Assembly (NCBI GenBank): GCA_035938215.1
Contig: DASZHC010000284.1
Location: 1 to 12,072 of the forward strand
Source: DASZHC01 sp035938215
GTDB taxonomy: Bacteria > Verrucomicrobiota > Verrucomicrobiia > Chthoniobacterales > JAFAMB01
DNA: 12,072 nucleotides
Direction of reading: 5' to 3'
Part shown: piece by piece, positions 1 through 7,319 of the stretch
Numbering within the stretch: the first letter of the stretch is position 1
Layout: every line of letters begins with the position of its first letter
The notes under the pieces: model-generated
What the model was told of the DNA's origin: nothing
Seen by the model: only the letters and a program-made list of their open reading frames with translations
Databases searched by the model: none
Position numbers and translations under genes: made by a program

Positions 1-1
1 G

Positions 2-1069
2 GGATGGAATTCTCTCGTTTGTAGGGCATTGGGAGAGTTGGCGCAATTCGTGGTCTCGGCAGGTGTGCCGGCCGTCGAAATCTCCTCGGTGCGGCGGGAC
101 TTGGGACTCCCCTACGCGGGCGAAGACAACCAGGCCATTGGGCGCTTAGCGGCAGAACATTTTCTCGAACGGAACTTCAAATCTTTCGCTTGGGCCCCCT
201 TCTGGAACGACCTCGTAAATGAAGAGCGCTTTCAGGCCTTTGCCGCTTCGATCCGCTTGGCGGGCTACGATTGTGTGCGTCTGCTGCCGGTCAACACCAA
301 CAGGAGTGCCCGCCGCAGTCGGCCCCTTGGCTGGATGTCGCGCCGTCGGTGGGTGGTCCAGATGATCCGCTCCATGCGTCAACCGGTCGGCATTTTCTGC
401 TACAACGACTGTGTTGCCGCAGACATTGTGGATGCCTGTATCGAAGTAGGAATTCGCATTCCGGAAGAAGCTGCAGTCTTAGGTGTAGATGACGACCCGA
501 TCGTTTGCGACTGTGTTCAATTGCCTCTTTCGAGCGTCCGGCACGACCTGGAAGGAATGGCTTATGAAGCGGCGGCGCTGCTGGATCTTTTGATGGACGG
601 CCAAGCGCCGCCAAAACAACCCAAGCGAATCACTCCCAAAGGAGTCGTGACCCGCAAAAGCACCGATGTTCTGGCGGTCGAAAACCCTGATGTTGCCAGT
701 GCGCTAGGCTACATTCAGAAAAACTTTTCCAAGCAAAATCTTTCGGTACTAGACGTTGTCGCGCACGGCCGTCTCCCGCGCCGAACGCTGGAACGCGCCT
801 TTCAGGACGACCTTCAGCGCACAATCCTTTATGAAATCCTTCGGGCAAGGGTTAACCGTGCGCAAAAGCTTTTGGACACAACCGGGCTTACGATGGTCGA
901 CATTGCGGCCCAATCCGGATTCGCCAGCTTAAATCACTTTTTCCGTGTGTTCCGAAACTGGACGGGCCGGACGCCTCGGGCATTTCGGCGAGGGTGCCAG
1001 GATGAATTGTCGAGGCGGTCGCTTCGATCTGCATTGCGGCTACATGGTCAGTCCAAAGAGGGGTGCTAA
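2..1069 (+). CDS. XylR-type transcriptional regulator, sugar-binding-like domain plus AraC HTH (5' end off the window)
   Basis: Cytoplasmic DNA-binding regulator of the XylR type, usually a sensor of a pentose or other sugar controlling catabolic genes. The frame is open to the left edge with no stop, so the true start lies outside; a TTG at 29 is only the first start-like codon. About 355 residues are visible. The first ~215 resemble a LacI/periplasmic-binding-protein fold, with family signatures GLPYAGEDNQAIGRLAAEHF, FNDCVAAD-like YNDCVAAD, VLGVDDDP and LSSVRHDLEGMAYEAAALL. The last ~110 are an AraC/XylS double helix-turn-helix: LPRRTLERAF for the first HTH and DIAAQSGFASLNHFFRVFRN with TGRTPRAFRR for the second. 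A tail of about 25 residues after RAFRRG is not typical and may be readthrough of a mutated stop. Downstream there is only degraded sequence, so its target operon is not in view. The family is secure; the ligand is unknown. Confidence 0.9.
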   Translation, partial: GWNSLVCRALGELAQFVVSAGVPAVEISSVRRDLGLPYAGEDNQAIGRLAAEHFLERNFKSFAWAPFWNDLVNEERFQAFAASIRLAGYDCVRLLPVNTNRSARRSRPLGWMSRRRWVVQMIRSMRQPVGIFCYNDCVAADIVDACIEVGIRIPEEAAVLGVDDDPIVCDCVQLPLSSVRHDLEGMAYEAAALLDLLMDGQAPPKQPKRITPKGVVTRKSTDVLAVENPDVASALGYIQKNFSKQNLSVLDVVAHGRLPRRTLERAFQDDLQRTILYEILRARVNRAQKLLDTTGLTMVDIAAQSGFASLNHFFRVFRNWTGRTPRAFRRGCQDELSRRSLRSALRLHGQSKEGC

Positions 1070-1184
1070 ACACGCTGCAGGGCACGCGACTTCGTGGACC
1101 ACCTCCACTTCGCCCACCTGCGTGGCCTATCTTCCGGATCGCGGCCATGTGCTGCTCGGCCCTTTCTTATCGAATCGAAGGTAG

Positions 1185-1370
1185 TCGACGGCGTTCAGCG
1201 CCATGCAGATGATCGACGTTTATCTGCCCACCAGTGATGGTCGCACCATAATCCTTTCGCGTTATACCCAGCCAGAGACCGAGCTCCAGCTCCTTCTCAA
1301 CCAGCTCAAACTGCAATTACCCGATCAACCACCGCCAAGAATCACTGCCGCCGGACACCTGGCTCGGTAA
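1185..1370 (+). pseudogene. transposase C-terminal remnant
   Basis: An open stretch follows a stop at 1182-1184; from the ATG at 1203 it encodes 55 residues. It contains LPTSDGRTIILSRYTQPE followed by LQLLLNQLKLQLPDQPPPRI, which resembles the C-terminal tail of a transposase family common in Acidobacteria and Verrucomicrobia (recalled as IS1634-like; the family name is uncertain). Nothing upstream continues the protein: the preceding frame is closed and lies against the regulator gene. No terminal inverted repeats or target duplication were found. Best read as the tail of a decayed insertion sequence; the alternative is a small real gene of unknown role. Confidence 0.45.
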
Positions 1371-1476
1371 CTCTTCGGGACTGGCCACCCAGGGTTTTGT
1401 AGTGAAGACTTTTTGGACACCTGTCCTGATTTTCAACGACTTACGACTTACGACCCCTCGAATCCGCGAAGACGGG

Positions 1477-1701
1477 CTAGCTGGCTTGATCGCTGGCGAG
1501 GAAGACGAAGATAGGTGCTATTTTCAGCTCCTCGCCCCACCATACGAACATCGGATCGCTCGAAGTCAGCATGATCCGCACACTGGTTCGGAGGTTCTGT
1601 GGCCACTGCTGCGGATTCCCGAGAGGATTCTCTGTCCAGTCAAACGATTGCATTCGCCGGGCCATCTCGTTCTGCGAGAACGGTCCCGTTCCAGCTAGCG
1701 G
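1477..1701 (-). pseudogene. N-terminal fragment of a PAS-domain sensor histidine kinase
   Basis: Reading from 1701 down to the stop at 1477, the frame gives FSQNEMARRMQSFDW, then NPLGNPQQWPQNLRTSVRIML and MFVWWGEEL. This is the hallmark start of a PAS-containing sensor kinase class (consensus-like pattern DWxxTPLGxxxxWPQSLRTxVRIMLxS then MxxxWGxEL). The match stops after about 60 residues; the following FLYNDAY-type PAS segment, the rest of the PAS domain and the kinase core are absent. It is therefore a fragment, not a functional sensor. It is unrelated in sequence to the intact hybrid kinase at 2935-4968. Confidence 0.6.
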
Positions 1702-1943
1702 TTACCGCCTCGACGTCCGTGAAGGCGAATGCTTGGAAGGAGTGCATATCGTGCTACAACGTGGCTACAGAATCGACCGCGCCAAGTAATTTAGCGCGCG
1801 CGCTCAATGTTCCCGAAGCAGCCTCTGGAGACCGGTTAACGTTCCGACTCCAGAGCGCGCCTCAACTCCTTGTATGTGCCTAGCCGACTAGCCGACAAGA
1901 CCGACTGCACTGCGGCATGCGAATCCTAAGCAGGTCGTTTAGG

Positions 1944-1991
1944 ATGAAAATTGCTCAAGTGGCTCCGCTCTTTGAAAGTGTTCCGCCGAAG
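1944..1991 (+). pseudogene. first 16 codons of a GT4-type glycosyltransferase
   Basis: From the ATG at 1944 the sequence reads MKIAQVAPLFESVPPK, nearly the signature N-terminus of a family-4 glycosyltransferase group (usual continuation is a YGGTERVV-like stretch). An AGG sits directly before the start. After codon 16 the similarity ends abruptly (FKIMIF follows) and nothing of the Rossmann folds is found. The clean break suggests a deletion or rearrangement endpoint rather than slow decay. The match is short but specific. Confidence 0.5.
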
Positions 1992-2214
1992 TTCAAGATC
2001 ATGATATTTCGGACCAGGCCAGTCCCCGATAAGTTCAAGGCTGCCGGTGCAAACAGATCTCGAGCGCCTTCTTGGCTAGCCGCTCATGGACGGAATGTAA
2101 TTCGGTAACGGCTCACTTCGTTCGAAACTTCTATTCACGAACGACGTCCTTAGCCCGTTTGTCCGTGCGCAATCCCCGGAAGACGGGTTGACGAAGCTGG
2201 TCCTCGCTGGTCCA

Positions 2215-2270
2215 TCGGTATAGTTAATTTGTGCGACCAGCACCGGCTCGACCCACCCATAGCGTTTCAT
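2215..2270 (-). pseudogene. possible C-terminal scrap of an ATP-dependent DNA ligase (LigD-type)
   Basis: In the frame read downward from 2270, MKRYGWVEPVLVAQINYTD resembles the OB-fold end of LigD-type ligases, where a WVxPxLVxxVxFxEWT pattern precedes the final residues. The EWT core and the following RHPxFxGLRxDK-like tail are not present; instead an imperfectly repeated RTSFVN follows. Only about 17 residues match, so this is a tentative identification. Confidence 0.3.
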
Positions 2271-2784
2271 GATGGCAGGGTGCTGCCTTGATCCCACCTG
2301 CCCCGTCGGTTCTCGGGCAGATTAACAAAGGGACAGCTCGGGCAGTTGATTTGATCAAGTGCCTTGGTCGGCTCAATGCGCTCGTAAGCTTGTGGCGGAT
2401 TTTTCGGAATCCGACAGCCTCCAAGCCATATTCACGCAACCATTCGGCGATCTGCGGGGTCATAAAAAGTGCGTACTCGTCGGTGCGGATGTGAGCGTAT
2501 TCCGGTTCGACTATCTCGAAATCCCCAGGTGCGTTGAAATGGAAGGCAAGAAACGTCAGACCATCGGGGATATTCCTGAAAATTTCATGATACGCGTTGT
2601 GGGCGTCATTGAGGCGATGCCTTGGCGTTTCTATCATGATTTCAAAGATCGGAAACCCGTCCTGTCGCGCCTCTGGGCCATCTGCCAGTCCAGTCCATCT
2701 AGGTAGATATTTGATAGCAATGGGCTGATTACCGCGCCTTCTGGCAAAGGCTGTAAGGACGCGCTGCGCCGAGTCGATGGGCAA
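2224..2784 (-). pseudogene. C-terminal half of a ChbG/YdjC-type carbohydrate deacetylase
   Basis: The open frame starts at a TTG (2784) and gives 186 residues. Residues ~21-133 (2724-2386) look like the C-terminal half of a YdjC/ChbG-HpnK deacetylase: IPDGLTFLAFHFNAPGD matches the region around the conserved H(P)G-type metal site, and RTDEYALFMTPQIAEWL with GLEAVGFRKIRHKL matches the usual final helix and strand. The N-terminal part of the barrel with the first Asp and His metal ligands is missing, and the normal length is about 250-300 residues. The last ~50 residues look like non-coding readthrough. The upstream sequence (2785-2934) shows no continuation. A truncated, probably inactive remnant; the alternative of a short working protein is unlikely. 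Confidence 0.55.
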
Positions 2785-2934
2785 CCACAGCGTCGTAGCG
2801 CCTCCCGAGCTTGGGTGATTTTCCAGTCAGCCGAATCGCCGAACTTACGCCCGCCGCTGGGGCGACCTGAAACTGACCGACCAAGCCGGCGACGCCGCCA
2901 ACCGTGTAGTTTGCTAGGCGGATACGGATTAAGA

Positions 2935-4968
2935 TCATCCGCGTTTTGACCTTGGATTTGCTAGGCTGTGCACAACTGCCAGAAGCTCCGCTGGCTCTAC
3001 CGGCTTCGGCAGATGGTTTTGAAAGCCGGCGCGCATTGCTTCTGTACGATCTTCCAGCCGAGCATATGCAGTCAAAGCCACTGCCGCGACTTGACTTTTT
3101 TGGCCGTCATCGAGTGCACGGATACGGCGCATCAATGAATATCCGTCCACATCAGGCATTCCGATATCGCAAATCAGTACGTCCATAGATTTGGTGAGCA
3201 GATGCTCCATTCCCTGCTCTGCCGATGATGCCAGGTATACCACCGCCCCGGCTGATTCCAGTAACAGTTTTAGAAGATTGCGAGCGTCTAGCTCGTCGTC
3301 GATCACCAGCACACTTACGTTATCGAGAGATATTGCTGGAATCGACGGGAGGTCCCGCGGTTTTGATTGCGGATGTCCACGTTCCCATGGCTCTTGCAGG
3401 GGATGCAAGACCGTCACTGGAAGACTGACAATGAAAGTAGTACCTTTTCCGATGCCACTGCTCTTGACCCGTACGCTGCCACCGTGTAATTCAACCAACT
3501 GTTTGACAATTGCGAGACCTAATCCAAGACCGCCATGGCGCCGAGTCGTAGATGCATCCGCCTGTTGAAATCGATTGAAAATGTAGGGTAAAAACTCAGG
3601 TGAAATACCCTCGCCAGTATCAATAACGCTTACCTCTACGTGTGAGTCTACCCGCTCTAACAAAACCTGAACGCGTCCTCCTTTCGGTGTAAACTTAATG
3701 GCGTTGCTGAGGAGATTCCAGAACACTTGTTGCAGCCGATTCGGATCACCTGTAACCGGAGCATTGAGCGGATCAATTATTGCCTGCAGGCGAACCCCCT
3801 TTGCCGATGCGCTGGCGCTCACCGTGTCAATCGCTTCAGCTACAACAGTCGGCAGATCAACGCGCTGAACGTCAAGACGCACTTTTCCCGAAATGATGCG
3901 ACTCATGTCCAGCAAATCTTCGATGATCTGGGCCTGAATGCGAGCGTTACGCTCGATCGTTTCAAGCCCTTGTTCCAATTCTTCAGTTAGAGAATGACCT
4001 GCGCGAAGAGCAGCTGCCCACCCGAGCACAGCGTTCAGCGGAGTTCGAAGTTCGTGACTGAGGGTAGCCAAAAATTCATCTTTCATGTGGTTGGCTCTCT
4101 CAGCTTCCGATCTCGCTGCTCGCTCGCTTTCAAGCAAACGTTGCCTGTCGGCGTTGGCCGCTTCAGCGACTTTTTGTGCCTCCCTTAAAGCTTCTTCTGA
4201 TAGCTTTCGGTCCGTAATATCACGAGCGATTTTCGACGCCCCGACGACACGGCCGTTGGCATCTTTGATCGGTGAAATAGTGAGGGAAACGTGCAGTTGG
4301 CGACCTTCTTTGGTAATGCGGACGGTTTCGAAATGCTCAAAGCGTTCTCCTCGTTTCAGGCAAGAAAGAATCTCCTCCTCCTCTCCCTGGCGCTCCGGTG
4401 GAATGAGTCTCATAATCGAGGCTCCGATCATCTCCTCGGCTGAGTAGCCGAAGATGCGTTCGGCTCCCTGGTTCCAGCTCGTAATGATGCCGTTTAGATC
4501 TTTGCCAATAATCGCATCGTCCGAGCTATCCACAATCGCTGCTAAGCGGCGCGGTATCAAATCTGATTCATGATGCTGAGTCACGTCCCGAAAATTCCAC
4601 ACTCGACCGACGACCCTTTCCTCGATCGAAATGATATCAGAGTATCGCTCGATAAGCCGTTCGTCGGCCAGTTCGAGCAGATCAAAACTTTTCTCCCTCG
4701 AGGCCTCAATTTCCGCGATACGAGCCAGATAGCGCTCTGAATCCTTCAATTGTTGAGCGATGAATGCTCTGACTTTTTGAACGTCTCGCAGAGCAATTAG
4801 CTCCAGGGGCATTCCCCACATTGCTACAAACTTTGTATTCCAGTTGGTAATCCGTCCTTCGCTATCTGTTGCCAGAATCCCGTCTGCCGTCGCTTCCAGC
4901 GTGGCTCGGATCAGAGCCAACGCGTATGGCAGAGACTCTACATTTTCCTCCGAATCGCTATTGGGCAT
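2935..4968 (-). CDS. hybrid sensor histidine kinase, PAS-PAS-HisKA-HATPase-REC
   Basis: 677-residue cytoplasmic hybrid kinase that should autophosphorylate on histidine and pass phosphate to its own receiver. Order: PAS 1 at ~18-130 (LEATADGILATDSEGRITNW, SFDLLELADERLIERYS, GRVWNFRDVTQ); PAS 2 at ~140-255 (IVDSSDDAIIGKDLNGIITS, WNQGAERIFGYSAEEMIG, ARDITDRK); coiled coil ~255-295; HisKA with phospho-acceptor H305 in SHELRTPLNAVLGW; HATPase with N-box NLLSNAIKF (418-426), DTGEGI (450-455) and GLGLGLAIVKQLVELHGG (from 490); receiver 552-670 with D557/D558, acceptor D601 in CDIGMPDVDGY, T633 and K655. No membrane segment. The start chosen is ATG 4968: it is preceded by a purine-rich GAAGAAG and overlaps the stop of the upstream small ORF, whereas upstream codons in this frame (from 5145) give an Arg/Ser-rich sequence that is a shadow of that ORF. 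No separate output regulator is adjacent, so the downstream target is unknown. Confidence 0.92.
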   Translation of the reverse strand: MPNSDSEENVESLPYALALIRATLEATADGILATDSEGRITNWNTKFVAMWGMPLELIALRDVQKVRAFIAQQLKDSERYLARIAEIEASREKSFDLLELADERLIERYSDIISIEERVVGRVWNFRDVTQHHESDLIPRRLAAIVDSSDDAIIGKDLNGIITSWNQGAERIFGYSAEEMIGASIMRLIPPERQGEEEEILSCLKRGERFEHFETVRITKEGRQLHVSLTISPIKDANGRVVGASKIARDITDRKLSEEALREAQKVAEAANADRQRLLESERAARSEAERANHMKDEFLATLSHELRTPLNAVLGWAAALRAGHSLTEELEQGLETIERNARIQAQIIEDLLDMSRIISGKVRLDVQRVDLPTVVAEAIDTVSASASAKGVRLQAIIDPLNAPVTGDPNRLQQVFWNLLSNAIKFTPKGGRVQVLLERVDSHVEVSVIDTGEGISPEFLPYIFNRFQQADASTTRRHGGLGLGLAIVKQLVELHGGSVRVKSSGIGKGTTFIVSLPVTVLHPLQEPWERGHPQSKPRDLPSIPAISLDNVSVLVIDDELDARNLLKLLLESAGAVVYLASSAEQGMEHLLTKSMDVLICDIGMPDVDGYSLMRRIRALDDGQKSQVAAVALTAYARLEDRTEAMRAGFQNHLPKPVEPAELLAVVHSLANPRSKRG

Positions 4969-5167
4969 TGAGTTCTTCTTCGCTTCCTGTCGCGCGCAAG
5001 GTCGCAAGCGCCTGGGTAAGCTCTCTTGTGCGCCGTTCGAGGACTTCGTTCGAGCGACGAATCTCCTGCTCCGCACGCTCCCAAAGTTGCGGAGCGCTGG
5101 TTGCTGTCCTCGGAACCGTCGCGCGGAGCTCTCTCGTTTCGTCATCAGACTGAGCTTTCTCTGCCAT
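4958..5167 (-). CDS. 69-residue coiled-coil ORF overlapping the kinase start
   Basis: Starts at ATG 5167 and stops at 4958-4960 (TAG), so it overlaps the kinase ATG (4968) by 11 nt in another frame, an arrangement that favours translational coupling. The sequence is helical and charged: LWERAEQEIRRSNEVLERRT followed by RELTQALATLRAT. In many PAS hybrid kinases exactly such a coiled coil (ELxxxRTRELxxALAxLRAT) runs directly into LEATADGILATD. Here the coiled coil is in this ORF, while the kinase begins with its own similar ALALIRATLEATADG. The small ORF is thus either a separated kinase N-terminus (ancient frameshift or duplication) or a real small partner. A GGAGGAGG lies 22 nt before the ATG, too far for a normal ribosome site. 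Confidence 0.6.
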   Translation of the reverse strand: MAEKAQSDDETRELRATVPRTATSAPQLWERAEQEIRRSNEVLERRTRELTQALATLRATGSEEELNAQ

Positions 5168-5495
5168 TGATCAATTCTTTCGTCAGAGTCCTCCTCCGGG
5201 CAGCCGGATCTTCGCGCCTTTTTAGCGTGGGCAAAGCAGCGGCGCAGAAAACATCGTCACCGGCTTAGAAGCCCTACTGCCTAATTTATGTCAATGGGTT
5301 CCAAAGTCATACGCGAAACTCTGCCGATCTCCCAGTTTGGCGGACTTAAATTTCGACAAGCCTTGAAAATACATCTTGGACCTTGTCCAAGAATTTGAAG
5401 GTATAGCCGAGGCGAAATGAGCAGCCCAAGGCTCGCTTGAAGCCAAAGCCTGCACAGAGCGTACTGAGTTAAGAAAATCCGAGCCTCCCCAATTT
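5168..5495. other. intergenic space between kinase and sigma factor
   Basis: Both neighbours are on the minus strand, so this holds the sigma gene's 3' flank and the leader and promoter of the kinase unit. No credible ORF is seen. The only structure noted is a compact hairpin at 5374-5392. I could not identify a convincing -35/-10 pair. Confidence 0.5.
5374..5392 (-). terminator. hairpin, possible terminator of the sigma factor gene
   Basis: A perfect 8-bp inverted repeat with a 3-nt loop, tcttggac / ctt / gtccaaga. On the minus strand it is followed by TGTATTTTC, a broken T-run, about 104 nt after the sigma factor stop. Weak as an intrinsic terminator because of the interrupted T tract; an operator for the kinase unit is the alternative. 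Confidence 0.3.
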
Positions 5496-6092
5496 TTATA
5501 CCTTGTGCTGAATTGGCAGAAGGAATTTATGCAATTTCCGCTGAGCTAAATGAAGTCGGGTCTTTACCGTCCCCAGCGAAATGCGACGTTCCCTCGCGAT
5601 TTCGCGTTGGCTCAGTCCGTTGAAGAATGTGAGGTGGATGACCTCTTTTTGAGCTTCAGGAAGAAGCTGAATCATGCGCTCGAGCAATAGTGACAAATCG
5701 CTGTTCTCCAGGTGGCCTGTCGTGGTTGTGATCTCGTTGATCAGGGGATTATCGAGGTCGTTTTTCAGACCTTCAGTTGCGCGGCGATAGGCTGTTCTTC
5801 TGCGCAAGCGGTCGAGCGCGCGCCGGCGTGCCAGAGTAACCAAGAGCCCACGCAGACCGCGTCCGTTAGGAGTGTACCGATCTCCGTGGTCCCAGACCTG
5901 AAGCAGAACATCGCGAAGAATGTCATCGACCTCGGATTCATCACGAATTACTCCAAGAATGACAGCACGGAGCAGCGATTCGTACCTCATATAGATGCAT
6001 TCAAGCGCTTCGCTTTTTCGATTAACAACATCCTCCATCAATTGATCGTCCGAGCTTTCAATTTCCTCGGTGCTGTCTATTACAGTCGTCAT
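5496..6092 (-). CDS. ECF-family RNA polymerase sigma factor
   Basis: About 198 residues from the chosen ATG at 6092, the usual size for a group 4 (extracytoplasmic function) sigma. Region 2 covers ~18-100: EALECIYMRYESLLRAVILG, DESEVDDILRDVLLQVWDHG and LRGLLVTLARRRALDRLRRR (core binding and -10 recognition). A linker then leads to region 4 at ~140-190: LLPEAQKEVIHLTFFNGLSQ, REIARERRISLGTVKTRLH (helix-turn-helix for the -35 element) and LAQRKLHKFL. ATG 6092 was preferred because TAGG lies 7 nt upstream; in-frame alternatives are ATG 6119 and TTG 6158. No anti-sigma gene is adjacent, which is unusual for this class; the next minus-strand gene is the hybrid kinase after about 330 nt. Targets unknown. 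Confidence 0.9.
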   Translation of the reverse strand: MTTVIDSTEEIESSDDQLMEDVVNRKSEALECIYMRYESLLRAVILGVIRDESEVDDILRDVLLQVWDHGDRYTPNGRGLRGLLVTLARRRALDRLRRRTAYRRATEGLKNDLDNPLINEITTTTGHLENSDLSLLLERMIQLLPEAQKEVIHLTFFNGLSQREIARERRISLGTVKTRLHLAQRKLHKFLLPIQHKV

Positions 6093-6370
6093 GACACAAC
6101 CTAGGATCTCCGAAAGCATCTGAAAATCGGTGGGATCCACGAGAAACGGCTCGGCCAATACCCTGAGGCTTTCCGCTTCGCTTTTCTGAATCGCGACCCA
6201 GATGCGAATCCTCCAATCCCGTTGCTTTGGTCAAAGTTCCAGGACGAGAGATCCGAACGAGGGATTCGCATCAGCGAGAATTCCCCTTAACCACGGTCAG
6301 GGAACAGGCCGCAGGAAGGTACAATGAATGTATGGAACCCTTTAATACTATCCACCAGCTTATCTGCTCC
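6093..6370. other. intergenic space upstream of the sigma factor
   Basis: Lies between the decayed permease 3' end and the sigma factor start. The rest of the permease gene should be here on the minus strand but no further permease-like sequence is recognisable in any frame. Part of the interval (up to 6158) could belong to the sigma gene if an upstream start is used. No other feature seen. Confidence 0.4.
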
Positions 6371-6998
6371 TTAACAGCTGCCGATCGCCGGCAAAGGTGC
6401 AACCGGTTGCGGGCGTCCGCCCATACTAATCGTTTTGTATATGCCTAATGCTATGACATGCCCAGACACCCGACGAACATGTAGGTGGGTGGCAGGAAGG
6501 CGAAACCCGATTGGCGAACACCCCGAAGGTTCACAAAGGTAAGGATACCAATACGACAAGGCAGAGCGTCGGCGTGTACGGCTGCAGAAAGTGGATAGCA
6601 GAAACCAGAGCACCGATTCCAGCAGAAATCCCAACTGCGACATTCAATGCGTAATCAATCAGGAGCGCCAGTGCTCCGAGCAAACCGAAATGGCGTCCGA
6701 GATTTTCCTTGGCAACGCTGTAGGTACCCGCGCCGTTGGGATGGGCAGAGATTGTCTGCCGATAACTGAAATAGACTATCGCCAAAATGGACGAAACAGC
6801 GATCGTGATCGGTAGAATATATCTTGAGCCCGCCATGCCGAGCGGCATCAAGATCGTGAGTGCCGCTTCCGGCCCATAGGCTGCCCAACTCAACGCGTCC
6901 AGACCGAAGACAGAGACGCCCGCAAGTGAACCTATGCGCTCGTCCTTGGCTTCAGCCGACGATAGCGGACGACCAAAAACCAAATCCAAAACGGCCAT
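6371..6998 (-). pseudogene. APC-family permease, N-terminal ~200 residues only, two frameshifts
   Basis: Begins at ATG 6998 with an N-terminus typical of ~600-residue APC-superfamily amino-acid/cation transporters: MAVLDLVFGRPLSS, GVSVFGLDALSWAAYGPEAA, VYFSYRQTISAHPNGAGTYS, VAKENLGRHFGLLGALALLI and DYALNVAVGISAGIGALVSA. The frame ends in a stop at 6531. The homologous sequence continues at once in a second frame (from about 6546): ILTFVNLRGVRQSGFAF then PPTYMFVGCLG, and then in a third frame (about 6475 to 6371): VIALGIYKTISMGGRPQPVA and PLPAIGSC. Thus two frame changes are needed, and roughly two thirds of the protein after that is missing. The gene cannot make a working transporter. It starts only 8 nt after the PepSY stop at 7007, suggesting a former operon. 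Confidence 0.8.
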
Positions 6999-7006
6999 GG
7001 CGGCTA

Positions 7007-7319
7007 TTAATGGGTCTTCGAGGGCTCTTCGGCCTGATCTTCCGGTCTCTCCGTTTGCACGCGAATCTCTTTAGCATTTTTCGATCCTGGTTTGGCGATG
7101 TAGACGGACCAGAAACACTGTCCTCGCGCAGACCCGAGTTCCGCGCTGCTGATTTCTTCCGCCCGGCACCTTAGTCAATGCAATTCGCTCGGCCTGGGCC
7201 TTCGTGATCGTACCGGAGCGTTTTCCCTCATTTTTGCCGCTTGTTACGCCGGACGAGATGGTAAAGGCAGTTAAAGCGGTGACCAAGACAATTGAACGCA
7301 GGAAGGCTGTAGGCTTCAT
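7007..7319 (-). pseudogene. secreted PepSY-like protein with a frameshift
   Basis: From ATG 7319 the frame encodes MKPTAFLRSIVLVTALTAFT, a lysine start and hydrophobic core of a signal peptide, then a short linker and ITKAQAERIALTKVPGG, a PepSY-type helix (ITxAQAxxIALxxVPGG). Near 7154-7160 the frame must change: the second frame continues with ISSAELGSARGQCFWSVYIA, then KPGSKNAKEIRVQ and an acidic tail ending EEPSKTH, with TAA at 7007 and TAG straight after. Joined, the product would be about 104 residues, normal for a small exported PepSY protein thought to act as a peptidase inhibitor or envelope sensor in the periplasm. Unshifted, the first frame runs to 7071 with a nonsense basic tail. 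A one-base indel is enough, so sequencing error is a serious alternative. It lies just upstream of the permease remnant. Confidence 0.72.

Larger units (their letters stand above)
1070..2385. other. degraded interval with gene fragments, no intact gene
   Basis: Short open frames on both strands here do not form a credible complete gene. Pieces that can be recognised are listed separately (transposase tail, PAS-kinase start, possible DUF427 start, glycosyltransferase start, possible ligase tail). Between them I see no clear coding signal. Also present are a 12-bp GC palindrome AGCGCGCGCGCT at 1793-1804 and an 8-bp inverted repeat, ctctggag at 1823-1830 with ctccagag at 1848-1855. The mixture suggests repeated insertion and deletion in a region under little selection. 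Confidence 0.6.

Noticed and set aside
2110..2200. Repeated RTSFVN peptide suggesting a repeat protein
   Set aside because: Only two imperfect copies in a degraded interval; more likely a short local duplication than a repeat protein.
4969..5145. Kinase frame extended to ATG 5145, adding 59 residues
   Set aside because: The extra residues are Arg/Ser-rich with no domain character and lie opposite, in frame, to a clearly helical ORF (5167-4958). The internal ATG 4968 has a purine-rich leader and fits the PAS start.
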